Below, piece after piece: positions 16,701 to 24,614 of a stretch of 64,000 nucleotides of DNA (the stretch's first letter is position 1; every line of letters begins with the position of its first letter). The DNA comes from Nevskia sp. (lineage in GTDB: Bacteria > Pseudomonadota > Gammaproteobacteria > Nevskiales > Nevskiaceae): NCBI GenBank assembly GCA_023229645.1, contig JALNYU010000018.1:14522-78521 (forward strand), given 5' to 3'. The position numbers were made by a program, and so were the translations under genes. A model generated the notes under the pieces. It was not told the DNA's origin. It made no database searches and worked only from the letters and a program-made list of their open reading frames with translations.

Positions 16701-19700
16701 AGGCTTAAAGCTGACACGGATCGAAGTCCGTTACGTCTCGGTATTGATCAAGCAGGATAACGGCACGTACCGCTATCAATCGCGCAAAAAAGAGCTGACG
16801 TTGGATAGCCAGCCGTTGATCATTCCCGCCGCGGGCTACACGTTGCCGCTCGATACCGGCGCGCCGGGTAGCTTTGCGTATGTCGTTACCGATGCCGAAG
16901 GGCAGCAATTTGCCCGCGTTGATTACACCGTCGCCGGCAGTGCGGACCTAAGCCGCTCGTTGGATAAGAACGCCGAGCTGCAGTTGGCGCTAAGCCGGCA
17001 TGACTACACGCCGGGCGAAGAGATCGAAATGCAGATCACCGCACCGTATGCCGGCGCGGGTTTGATCACGATTGAACGCGACAAGGTCTACGCGTGGAAA
17101 TGGTTCCGTGCAGATACGACCAGCTCGGTGCAGAGAATTCGACTGCCGGAAGGCATCGAAGGCAATGCCTATGTCTCGGTCAGCTTCGTTCGTGATCCGG
17201 GTTCCAGCGAGATCTACACCAGCCCGCTGTCCTACGGCGTGCAACCGTTCTCGGTGAATCTCGATGCGCGCCGGGATGCGGTGAATCTCAGCTTCGCCAA
17301 TAGCGTCAAGCCGGGCGAGACGCTGAAGCTGAAATACAAGACGGCGAAGCCATCGCGTATCGTCGTCTTCGCGGTTGACGAAGGCATTTTGCAGGTCGCG
17401 CGTTATAAAACCGCTGACCCGCTGGCGTATTTCTTCCAAAAACGAGCGTTGGATGTCAGTACCACGCAGATTCTGGACTTGATTCTGCCGGAGTTTCGCA
17501 ACGTGGCGGCGGGAGCAGCGCCCGGTGGTGATGGCGAAGGTGCGCTCGGCCGTTTCTTAAATCCGTTCAAGCGCAAAGCCGATAAGCCGGTCGCGTACTG
17601 GTCGGGAATTCTTGATGCGGATGCCACCGAACGCGAGCTGAGCTACACCGTGCCGGACTACTTCAACGGCAGTTTGCGCATCATGGCGGTTGCCGTGGCG
17701 CCGGACGCGGTTGGCGTGTTTGACGGCAAGACGCTGGTGCGCGGCGACTTCGTGCTTTCGCCGAACGCACCGACAACGGTGACGCCGGGCGATACGTTCG
17801 AAGTCAGCGTCGGCGTTTCCAATAATGTCGACGGCAGTGGGCCGGACGCTGAGATTGCGATCGGCCTGCAGCCATCGTCTCATCTGGAAGTGCTCGGCGC
17901 CGTGCAAACCAAGTTGAAGATCGCCGAGCAGCATGAGTCGGTTGCCCGGTTCAAAGTGCGGGCACGGGATGAACTCGGCGCTGCTAGCTTGGCGTTTACT
18001 GCCAAATTCGGCGGGAAATCGGCGAAGCGAGCTGTATCGCTCAGCGTGCGGCCGCCGTCGCCGTTCTTGACTCAGCTCGATGCCGGCACGATACGCGACG
18101 GCAGTGCCGAGATCTTGATCAAGCGCGATCTCTACCCCGCGTATCGCCAGCTGGACGCCGGCGTTTCCGTGCTGCCGATGAGCTTGAGTAAGGGGCTGGA
18201 GACGTATCTCGACAACTATGGCTATTCCTGCACTGAGCAGCTGGTGAGCAAGGCGGTGCCAGCAATGGTGTTTGCCAACACGCCAGCACTCGGCAAAACG
18301 ATTGCGCCGAAAGGCGACACGCTAGAAGGCTTGGTTGCGGTGCTGCGTGCGCGCCAGAATAGCGAAGGCGGTTTTGGTCTTTGGGCGGCGAATGCACATG
18401 TGAACGAGTTTGTCTCGGTGTATGCCCAGCACTATCTGATTGACTCAGCCGAGCACGGCCAACCGGCCCCACGAGACTTAATCGAATCCGGCAATCGGTA
18501 TCTGCGCACACTCGCCGCGCGCTCGTTCGATACCCTGCCGCAAGCGCGGAATTCGGCCTATGCGATTTATCTACTGACGCGCCAAGGGATCGTGATGGCG
18601 AACGAGGCCGCGGCTTTGCAAGAACGGCTTGAAAACACCCAGAAAGCCGCGTGGCCGCAGGACATCACTGCCGCCTATCTCGCCAGCGCGTATCAACTGA
18701 TGAAACAGACCAGCAACGGCGAGAAGTTGATCGCAAAACTCAAGTTTAGCCAGCAGCCGCAGACCTACAGTCCGTACTACAGCGGCCTGGGCCGTGACGC
18801 GCAGCTGCTTTATTTGTTAGCACGCCATTTCCCCAGCCGGTTGAAGGCGCTGCCACCGACGGCATTAGACGGTATGGTGGATGCCATTAAACGCAACAAT
18901 TACAATACATTATCGTCGTCATATGTGATTTTGGCGCTAGATGCTTACGCAACGGCCGCTGGCCCGATCGAAGCTGGAAAGCTCGGCCTCACCGAGGTCT
19001 TACGCAACGGCAAATCAAATGCTTTGAGCCTGCCGCAAACGCTGTTGCCTAGCGTCGCGTTTAGCGATCAAACCGCCAAGCTCAAAATTACCAATGACGG
19101 CAAGCTCAACGCCTACTACGTCGTAACCCAGGCGGGCTTTGATCGAAAGCTGCCGACGGCCGCGATTACCGATGGTTTCGAAATACTCCACGAGTACACA
19201 GACGCCACCGGCAATTCGCTAACTCGTGTGAAACTGGGCCAAGAGATCTACGTGCATCTGAAATATCGCGCGTTGAAGCCGGCGCCGATCTACGACGTCG
19301 CACTGGTTGACCTCCTGCCCGGCGGTTTCGAACTCGTGGTCCCCGCCAGTGCGGCACAGGCGCAGGACTACACTGCAGCAAGCGCAGGCACGCGGGAAGA
19401 GAATGAATCCGGCGAGAACGGCGAGGGCGAGTCCGACGAAGGTGTAGAGGTAGAAGGCGAAGAGGAATACGCTAGGGCTTATGTCGCCGACTGGCAGTGC
19501 GCGATTTGTACGCCAACCTCAGCGCGGCTGGATTACGCTGACTTCCGCGAAGACCGCGTCGTGTTCTACGCCCCGGTCAAAGCAGAGATCCAAGAGCTGG
19601 TTTATCGGATCAAAGCCATCGCTGTCGGCGAGTTCAACGTGCCGCCGGCATACGGTGAGTCAATGTACGAAAGGCAGATCCGCGCGCGTTCGCTGGGCAG

Positions 19701-19725
19701 CAAAATCATCGTTGAGCAACCCTGA
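13720..19725 (+). CDS. Alpha-2-macroglobulin family protein with thioester
   Basis: Bacterial alpha-2-macroglobulins are thought to trap proteases in the periplasm, protecting the envelope, and pair with PBP1C. This one is 2001 residues, longer than the 1650 or so of E. coli YfhM. It is anchored by a transmembrane helix at about residues 67-86 (GVAVLAIAVIAAVGGG) instead of a lipobox. MG-type beta domains follow, including SDRGIYRPGEEIRVGA near residue 725 and the A2M domain (LSYTVPDYFNGSL) near residue 1307. The thioester is intact as Cys1504-Thr-Glu-Gln in YSCTEQLVSK, followed by the helical complement-like domain. Near the C-terminus is a highly acidic stretch (Glu/Gly/Asp-rich, about 1887-1915) and then WQCAICTP. 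ATG at 13720 follows GGGTAA. pbpC starts eight bases downstream. Confidence 0.93.
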   Translation: MDTIRRVVSTFVAGLNLLRQLLGFLLGLVFGEIDWQPPAWLGLLGANLQRAYRIVQAWVRRSPRQAAGVAVLAIAVIAAVGGGVYWYQHRPLPSLLSVDVETPKAPCIECEYSRINPLKLHFSGSAAPLEKVGKVVPKGLIIEPAFAGQWRWENDQTLSFEPQQHWPIDQKYRVTLLRKQVVASHVQLKAYEYTFSTPPFAAEVKATEFYQDPEQAVDKKVVTTLHFSFPVDQAELESRIKLKLSSQLANGKTTETPITFTVLYDKFKLNAYIHSARLAVSDKASTVTVTIDKGLRAARGGNRTDTQLTASTTVPAADSLRVEAPTLEFARNDKDEPDQVMFLTTSFSVVETEMNTKVHAWLLPLRHPDAERQKSWADYNKGKPYGIWNDKEIGPEILQASEPLPLSYIANEREHVEQHGFRYRADPGRYIYVRVDKGLQSFGGYRLPETTDAIVAVPPFPQELRITNAGALLAMSGAKTLTVFSRDVPGLRVEIGRLLPDQLQHLVTQTGGDLANPQFDNYSFDASNITERVTRDIRLPKLAPGVAHYQPINFSEFLKEGSGALDRGVFLLKVGVHQPSGDEGADVTAVSGDGTINGLSDTRLIVITDLGLLVKRSVTGAQDVFVQSIATGAPQAGVSVEVLGKNGDTLLKQTTDAEGHVHFADLRSFRREHEPVLYLAQRGGDSSFLPINRHVQPLDLSRFDVGGVANSADTGKLAAYLFSDRGIYRPGEEIRVGAIVKSQDWQQPLAGLPLRVEIADPRGIAIKRNTVKLSAAGFEEIRYTTLDTAPAGQYAVNVFLIRNSDPAHYNEALIGSTTVKVQEFQPDRLKMTASLSSEAAQGWVSPQDLKARISLQNLFGTPAEGRRVTAEMMLTPQFPAFPAYRDFQFYDPQGAREGVTDTLTETKTDDKGEATFDLNLRRFAKATYRLHFVAQGFEADGGRGVAAEAATLVSNLAYLVGYKADGDLRYLSRGSAHKATLIAIDPKAEKTEVKGLKLTRIEVRYVSVLIKQDNGTYRYQSRKKELTLDSQPLIIPAAGYTLPLDTGAPGSFAYVVTDAEGQQFARVDYTVAGSADLSRSLDKNAELQLALSRHDYTPGEEIEMQITAPYAGAGLITIERDKVYAWKWFRADTTSSVQRIRLPEGIEGNAYVSVSFVRDPGSSEIYTSPLSYGVQPFSVNLDARRDAVNLSFANSVKPGETLKLKYKTAKPSRIVVFAVDEGILQVARYKTADPLAYFFQKRALDVSTTQILDLILPEFRNVAAGAAPGGDGEGALGRFLNPFKRKADKPVAYWSGILDADATERELSYTVPDYFNGSLRIMAVAVAPDAVGVFDGKTLVRGDFVLSPNAPTTVTPGDTFEVSVGVSNNVDGSGPDAEIAIGLQPSSHLEVLGAVQTKLKIAEQHESVARFKVRARDELGAASLAFTAKFGGKSAKRAVSLSVRPPSPFLTQLDAGTIRDGSAEILIKRDLYPAYRQLDAGVSVLPMSLSKGLETYLDNYGYSCTEQLVSKAVPAMVFANTPALGKTIAPKGDTLEGLVAVLRARQNSEGGFGLWAANAHVNEFVSVYAQHYLIDSAEHGQPAPRDLIESGNRYLRTLAARSFDTLPQARNSAYAIYLLTRQGIVMANEAAALQERLENTQKAAWPQDITAAYLASAYQLMKQTSNGEKLIAKLKFSQQPQTYSPYYSGLGRDAQLLYLLARHFPSRLKALPPTALDGMVDAIKRNNYNTLSSSYVILALDAYATAAGPIEAGKLGLTEVLRNGKSNALSLPQTLLPSVAFSDQTAKLKITNDGKLNAYYVVTQAGFDRKLPTAAITDGFEILHEYTDATGNSLTRVKLGQEIYVHLKYRALKPAPIYDVALVDLLPGGFELVVPASAAQAQDYTAASAGTREENESGENGEGESDEGVEVEGEEEYARAYVADWQCAICTPTSARLDYADFREDRVVFYAPVKAEIQELVYRIKAIAVGEFNVPPAYGESMYERQIRARSLGSKIIVEQP

Positions 19726-19733
19726 ACTCGACG

Positions 19734-22085
19734 ATGCGCGTGGCGGCACTATTCCGGCGACTGTTGTCGTGCCGCTATACCGGTGCCGCCGCGCTAATGC
19801 TGGCTTCGTTGTTGGTTCTGGCCGCGGTGCGTTTCTGGCCGCGGCCCCCGCTCTCCGCGTACGCGCCGAGTTCAACGGCGGTGTTCGACGACAAAGACCG
19901 TTTGCTCCGGTTGACCTTGGCCAGCGATGACCAATATCGATTATGGACGCCGCTGGCCGAGGTTTCACCGCAATTAGTGCAGGCGTTGTTATTGCACGAA
20001 GATCGGCATTTCTATTGGCATCTCGGCGTTAATCCAGCGGCCTTAGTGCGGGCTGCGAGTGCCACTTATTCCGGCGGCGTTCGACAAGGCGGCTCGACGA
20101 TCACGATGCAGCTTGCGCGGCTGATTTGGCATTTAAATACCCGAACGCCACTCGGCAAGCTGGAGCAGATGTTCCGCGCTTTGGAATTGGAATTGGAATA
20201 TTCCAAACGTGAAATTCTTGAAGCCCATATCAATCTATTACCGTACGGCGGCAATATTCAGGGTGCAGGTGCAGCAAGCCTGATCTATTTTGGCAAGACT
20301 GCAGACCGTCTCAGCTTGACCGAAAGCTTATCGTTGACGTTGATTCCACAGTCGCCGCTGCGGCGCACGCCCGCCGGGCGCGAGCCGGAAAGTCTGCGTG
20401 TCGCCCGGCAGCGCTTATTTGAGGATTGGTTGCAAGACCATCCCGAAAGTGCAACCCAGCGTGCCGCGGTGGCGCTGCCGCTGCGGTATCGCGGCCTAGC
20501 CGCGCTGCCGTTCGAGGCGCCGCATTTGACCGACACGCTGTTGCAGAGTCCGCACGCCGGTACCGCAAGCTTGCACAGCACCCTGAACCTGGAAACACAG
20601 CGCCTACTGCAGCGGCGTGTGCAGCAGTACGTTGCCCGGCAGCGGCGGCTTGGAATCAACAATGCCAGCGCGATGTTGATCGATACCCGAACGATGGCGG
20701 TGAAAGCGCTGGTGGGATCGGCCGATTTTTTCGATGACGCGATCGAAGGGCAAGTCAACGGCACTGCGGCGAAGCGCTCACCGGGTTCGGCGCTGAAGCC
20801 GTTTATCTACGGGCTGGCGATGGATCAAGGGCTGATTCATCCGCTATCGGTATTGAAAGATTCACCGACGGCGTTCGGGCCGTTTTCGCCAGAGAATTTC
20901 GACGGCCGCTTCGCCGGCCCGATCACCGCGCACGATGCCTTGATTCGTTCGCGCAATATCCCCGCCGTGTCGCTAGCGTCAAAATTAGCCAGCCCCAGCC
21001 TGTACCAGTTTCTGCAGAACGCTGGTGTTTCGCGCATGGCGAGTGAGCAGCATTATGGCCTCGCGCTCGCACTGGGCGGCGGTGAAGTGACGATGGAGGA
21101 ATTGGTGACCCTCTATGCGGCGCTGGCGAATCACGGCCACTTGCGGCCCTTGCGATACCGCGCGGATGAACCCGCCTCTGCCGGGGCTGCGGTTTTGTCT
21201 GACGAAGCCAGCTGGCTGGTGCTGAACATGTTGAGCGATAACCCACGCCCCGACGACGCGCTATTGCACGGCTCAACGCGGCTGCCGGTGGCGTGGAAAA
21301 CCGGCACCTCATGGGGTTTCCGTGACGCATGGAGCGTCGGCGTGTTTGGCCCTTACGTGCTCGCGGTTTGGGTCGGCAATTTTGACGGCAGTAGCAACCC
21401 TGCTTTTGTCGGCGTGCAGGCGGCGGCGCCGTTGTTTTTCGATATCGTCGATGCCGTACTGGCGCAGCAGCCGAATTTATCAGCGCCGCTGCGCAGCACG
21501 CCGGTCGGGCTCGCCCGGGTGGACGTGTGCGCGGCGAGCGGCGATCTGCCGAACGTTGACTGCCCGCAACGCGCAACGACCTGGTTCATCCCTGGGAAAT
21601 CGCCGATTCGCGTCAGCCAAGTACATCGGCGGATCTACATCGATGTGCGTACCGGCCGCCAAGCCTGTCCGCCCTACGACCCGGCGACAACGCGCAGCGA
21701 AGTCTACGAGTTTTGGCCGTCGGATCTTGCCCGCCTGTTCGCACAGGCCGGGATTCCACGGCGTAGCCCGCCGCCGTCGGGCGACTGCAATCTCGGCAGT
21801 GATGTTGCGGGTGTGTCGCCGAACATCACGTCACCGTTAAGCGGCGCAACCTACACGTTGCGTAGCGAATCCGCGGCCAGCGGCAACGTCGTGCCGCTGC
21901 AAGCCAATGCCGACGGCGACGCCCGCGTGCTGTATTGGTTTGTTGATGATGGCTATGCTGGCAGCAGCGCAGCTGGCGTTGCGCTGGCGTGGCGGCCGAA
22001 TCAAAGCGGCAGCCACACCGTCCGTGTCGTCGACGATCATGGCCGAGCCGACGAACGTGAAATCCGCGTGGCAGTTGTTCGCTAA
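19734..22085 (+). CDS. pbpC: Penicillin-binding protein 1C
   Basis: PBP1C is a bifunctional class A peptidoglycan synthase homologue in the inner membrane. The 783 residues comprise an N-terminal anchor (about 18-34), a GT51 glycosyltransferase domain with catalytic Glu89 in LLHEDRHFYWHLG and GGSTITMQLAR, a transpeptidase domain with SxxK at Ser352-Lys355 (SPGSALKP), SRN in IRSRNIPA and KTGTSWGFRD, and a C-terminal BiPBP_C beta domain (ITSPLSGATYTL). It begins eight bases after the macroglobulin stop, the conserved A2M-PBP1C pairing, which suggests that the trap guards sites of wall repair. All catalytic residues are present. Confidence 0.96.
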   Translation: MRVAALFRRLLSCRYTGAAALMLASLLVLAAVRFWPRPPLSAYAPSSTAVFDDKDRLLRLTLASDDQYRLWTPLAEVSPQLVQALLLHEDRHFYWHLGVNPAALVRAASATYSGGVRQGGSTITMQLARLIWHLNTRTPLGKLEQMFRALELELEYSKREILEAHINLLPYGGNIQGAGAASLIYFGKTADRLSLTESLSLTLIPQSPLRRTPAGREPESLRVARQRLFEDWLQDHPESATQRAAVALPLRYRGLAALPFEAPHLTDTLLQSPHAGTASLHSTLNLETQRLLQRRVQQYVARQRRLGINNASAMLIDTRTMAVKALVGSADFFDDAIEGQVNGTAAKRSPGSALKPFIYGLAMDQGLIHPLSVLKDSPTAFGPFSPENFDGRFAGPITAHDALIRSRNIPAVSLASKLASPSLYQFLQNAGVSRMASEQHYGLALALGGGEVTMEELVTLYAALANHGHLRPLRYRADEPASAGAAVLSDEASWLVLNMLSDNPRPDDALLHGSTRLPVAWKTGTSWGFRDAWSVGVFGPYVLAVWVGNFDGSSNPAFVGVQAAAPLFFDIVDAVLAQQPNLSAPLRSTPVGLARVDVCAASGDLPNVDCPQRATTWFIPGKSPIRVSQVHRRIYIDVRTGRQACPPYDPATTRSEVYEFWPSDLARLFAQAGIPRRSPPPSGDCNLGSDVAGVSPNITSPLSGATYTLRSESAASGNVVPLQANADGDARVLYWFVDDGYAGSSAAGVALAWRPNQSGSHTVRVVDDHGRADEREIRVAVVR

Positions 22086-22555
22086 GCCAACAGCCGCCCG
22101 CAAGTCACGCCACCATCACCGTTAGACCGCCGACCGCTGCGACGCGGTGCCGGCAACCGCAGCATCGTTCAGGAAAGCCTCGGTCAGAAAATCGAGGGGA
22201 GACACGCCCGCACCGAAAATGACATTGGAAAATTCAGTCATGACGATGAAAAACAAGAATTTTGCAGTCAAGCCTCAACGGTTGATCGATCACAAGTCCG
22301 CGCAAAATATGTGCTTTTCATTATAATAAAAAGCACATTTTAGGGCCTGCGAGCAGCTATGCCATCCCTGCGCTATGCGTTAAAAATTCACCCGCTTCGG
22401 CGCTGGCTGCAGGCGTTCTTGATACCGAAGCCAAGGTTGGCGGCGAACGCCAGCAGACGCTGGTTGTTAGCCAGGCAGGGGCTGGTCGGCGGCAGCCGCG
22501 GAGATTGTGGCCGCGGGCTGGCTGATGGGTCTGGATCACTGCGGCATACCACGCC
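22086..22555 (+). promoter_or_regulatory. Non-coding leader of the SulP gene with hairpin/operator
   Basis: This gap of 470 bases contains one clear signal: ATGTGCTTTT at 22309-22318 and AAAAGCACAT at 22329-22338 are perfect 10-bp inverted arms. The spacer carries TATAAT at 22322-22327, so the palindrome would straddle a -10 box. This suggests an operator-controlled promoter for sulP, about 220 bases from its start codon. The rest (22340-22555) has a 66-codon open frame overlapping the sulP start, but it has no recognisable family or ribosome site and I treat it as leader. Confidence 0.45.
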
Positions 22556-24280
22556 ATGATTGCGTTACTTGAAGCTCGTAATGCTGGCCTGCTGACCCGT
22601 CAGCAGTTATTACCCAATATCGTGTCCGGCGCCATTGTTGGTGTCGTGGCGCTGCCGCTGGCGATGGCGTTTGCCATCGCATCCGGTCTTAAGCCGGAGC
22701 AGGGGATTTACACGGCGATTGTCGCCGGGTTTTTGGTTTCGGCCTTTGGCGGCAGCCGGCTGCAGATTGCGGGGCCGACGGGCGCGTTTATCGTCATTCT
22801 GGCGGGCATTACGGCCGCGCACGGTGTCGACGGTTTGCAGATCGCAACGATGATGGCCGGCATCATGTTGCTTGTCCTCGGTGTAACCCGGCTCGGCGGT
22901 GTTATCAAATTCATCCCGGACCCGGTGATTGTCGGCTTTACCGCAGGCATCGGCGTCATCATTTGGATTGGCCAGTGGAAGGATTTCTTTGGTTTGCCGG
23001 CCCCGGCGGGCAAGCATTTTCACGAGAAGCTGTGGCATCTGCTGCAAGCCTTTCCGCATTTGCATCTGGCGACGACCGGCTTGGCGGTATTAGCGCTCGT
23101 CTTGGTGCTGTTCACCGCAAAAATTCCAGGGATGAAGCGGGTGCCGGGGCCTTTGGTGGCGCTGATTGTTGTGAGCGTCTTACAAACCGTGGCGCATTTC
23201 AGCGGGGTTGCCACTATCGGCAGCGCTTTCGGCGGCATACCGCAAGGCTTGCCGAGCTTGCACTGGCCAGCGATTACCGCTGAACGTGTGATCGAATTGA
23301 TCGGCCCGGCGTTCGCGATTGCGATGCTCGGCGCGATTGAGTCGTTGTTATCGGCGGTCGTTGCCGATGGCATGGCCGGTACGCGGCACGATTCAAATCA
23401 GGAGCTGATCGGCCAAGGCATCGCGAATATTGCGGCGCCGTTGTTCGGCGGTTTCGCCGCGACCGGTGCAATTGCCCGTACCGCAACCAATATCCGCAAC
23501 GGCGGCACGAGCCCGTTGGCCGGCATAGTGCATGCGCTGACACTGGTGTTGATCATTGTGTTTCTGGCGCCGTTCGCGGTAAATATTCCGTTGGCATCGC
23601 TAGCGGCGATTTTGTTTGTCGTCGCTTGGAACATGAGCGAAGTCCCGCACTTCATCAAAATGATGCGCCGCGCCCCGCGCGCCGACGTTGTGATTCTGTT
23701 GACGACATTTACGCTGACCGTGTTTGCCGATTTGGTCATCGCAGTCAACATCGGCGTCATTCTGGCAATTCTGCACTTCATGCGCCGCATGGTGCTGAGT
23801 GTGGAAGTGCGTGAAGCATCGGCGCAAGAACTGCAGCAGGAATTTGCGTTGCATGGCTTTGCTACGCCGCCGCCAGGGGTGATGACGTATGCCGTCGATG
23901 GGCCATTTTTCTTCGGCGCGGTCGAGAGTTTTGAGCGGGCATTGGCGCAAACGCACTCGGATCCGCGGATTGTCATCATTCGGTTGCGCGCGGTGCCGTT
24001 TATCGACATTACCGGCTTGCAAAGCCTTGAAGAGGCGATTGCCGCTTTTCAGAAACGCGGCGTGCGTGTGCTGCTGACGGAAGCCAATCATCGCGTTGCG
24101 GGCAAGTTGCAAAAGGCGGGCATCGTCGCGCAAATTTCTGCGGAAAATATGCTGAGTACGTTCTCGGCGGCGATTGCCCTCTGCCGGGAGTTGGCGAATC
24201 CGGCGGTCACGGTGGTGCCGCTAGATCAAAACGAGCGGCTTGCGGTGGATTTGGACGCCGATCTGAATCCTAAAAGATGA
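22556..24280 (+). CDS. SulP family anion transporter with STAS domain
   Basis: This is an inner-membrane SLC26/SulP permease of 574 residues. Members carry sulfate, bicarbonate or dicarboxylates, and the substrate cannot be read from sequence. The N-terminal part has the signature VALPLAMAFAIASGLKPEQGIYTAIVAGFL with GGSRLQIAGPTGAFIVIL, then about ten further hydrophobic helices with GAIESLLSAVVADGM and FGGFAATGAIARTATN. A cytoplasmic STAS domain occupies about 440-550 (VIIRLRAVPFIDITGLQSLEEA). The ATG at 22556 gives the usual short N-terminus. The gene stands alone, convergent with the small ribbon-helix-helix gene. Confidence 0.92.
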   Translation: MIALLEARNAGLLTRQQLLPNIVSGAIVGVVALPLAMAFAIASGLKPEQGIYTAIVAGFLVSAFGGSRLQIAGPTGAFIVILAGITAAHGVDGLQIATMMAGIMLLVLGVTRLGGVIKFIPDPVIVGFTAGIGVIIWIGQWKDFFGLPAPAGKHFHEKLWHLLQAFPHLHLATTGLAVLALVLVLFTAKIPGMKRVPGPLVALIVVSVLQTVAHFSGVATIGSAFGGIPQGLPSLHWPAITAERVIELIGPAFAIAMLGAIESLLSAVVADGMAGTRHDSNQELIGQGIANIAAPLFGGFAATGAIARTATNIRNGGTSPLAGIVHALTLVLIIVFLAPFAVNIPLASLAAILFVVAWNMSEVPHFIKMMRRAPRADVVILLTTFTLTVFADLVIAVNIGVILAILHFMRRMVLSVEVREASAQELQQEFALHGFATPPPGVMTYAVDGPFFFGAVESFERALAQTHSDPRIVIIRLRAVPFIDITGLQSLEEAIAAFQKRGVRVLLTEANHRVAGKLQKAGIVAQISAENMLSTFSAAIALCRELANPAVTVVPLDQNERLAVDLDADLNPKR

Positions 24281-24310
24281 GGTGTTCCGTGCCGATGGCT
24301 GCGGCAACGC

Positions 24311-24502
24311 TTACTTCTTAACCTGCGGATTAACCGCTGCGGGCAATGCGCCATAACGCACGTCATGTAACGCGAGATAGTCCCGAATTAACTGCCGCAC
24401 CACTTGTGATGGCGTTAAATCCTGCGTCGCGCACAGCGTTTCGAATGCCTTTTTTTTGTCAGGATCGATCAAGACGGTCAGGCGAGCAGTTTTGAGTTCC
24501 AT
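24311..24502 (-). CDS. Small ribbon-helix-helix DNA-binding protein
   Basis: This 63-residue protein has the ribbon-helix-helix pattern: a beta strand (ARLTVLIDPDKKKAF), helix 1 (FETLCATQDL), the turn TPS and helix 2 (QVVRQLIRDYLA). Such CopG/Arc-type proteins bind DNA as dimers and are often antitoxins or autorepressors. No toxin-like gene adjoins it: the neighbours are a SulP transporter (convergent) and an OprB porin (upstream on the same strand). The ATG at 24502 is the only sensible start. Its target is unknown; its own promoter or the porin are possibilities. Confidence 0.7.
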   Translation of the reverse strand: MELKTARLTVLIDPDKKKAFETLCATQDLTPSQVVRQLIRDYLALHDVRYGALPAAVNPQVKK

Positions 24503-24580
24503 GGCCGAGCATTCGATAACGTTGATGTGTATCGAATTGTAATGGAATTATCTGGTCTTCTGAACGCGCCGTGGCGTTTT

Positions 24581-24607
24581 GGCACTACCCGCGGGGTGGG
24601 TAGTGCC
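24581..24607. terminator. Perfect 10-bp hairpin downstream of the porin gene
   Basis: GGCACTACCC at 24581-24590 pairs with GGGTAGTGCC at 24598-24607 around a seven-base loop. It lies just after the porin stop on the minus strand. There is no T run on the minus-strand transcript, so termination efficiency is uncertain. Confidence 0.5.
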
Positions 24608-24614
24608 GTATCAA

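Noticed and set aside
22359..22559. 66-codon open frame overlapping the SulP start
   Set aside because: No family resemblance or ribosome site; arginine/leucine-rich as expected from GC-rich leader DNA.
23398..24133. Long minus-strand open frames inside sulP
   Set aside because: They mirror the SulP coding frame and have no start signals.
24581..24607. Hairpin as a repeat-element copy
   Set aside because: Its arms (GGCACTACCC) share nothing with the 17-bp termini of the repeat family; it is an isolated hairpin.
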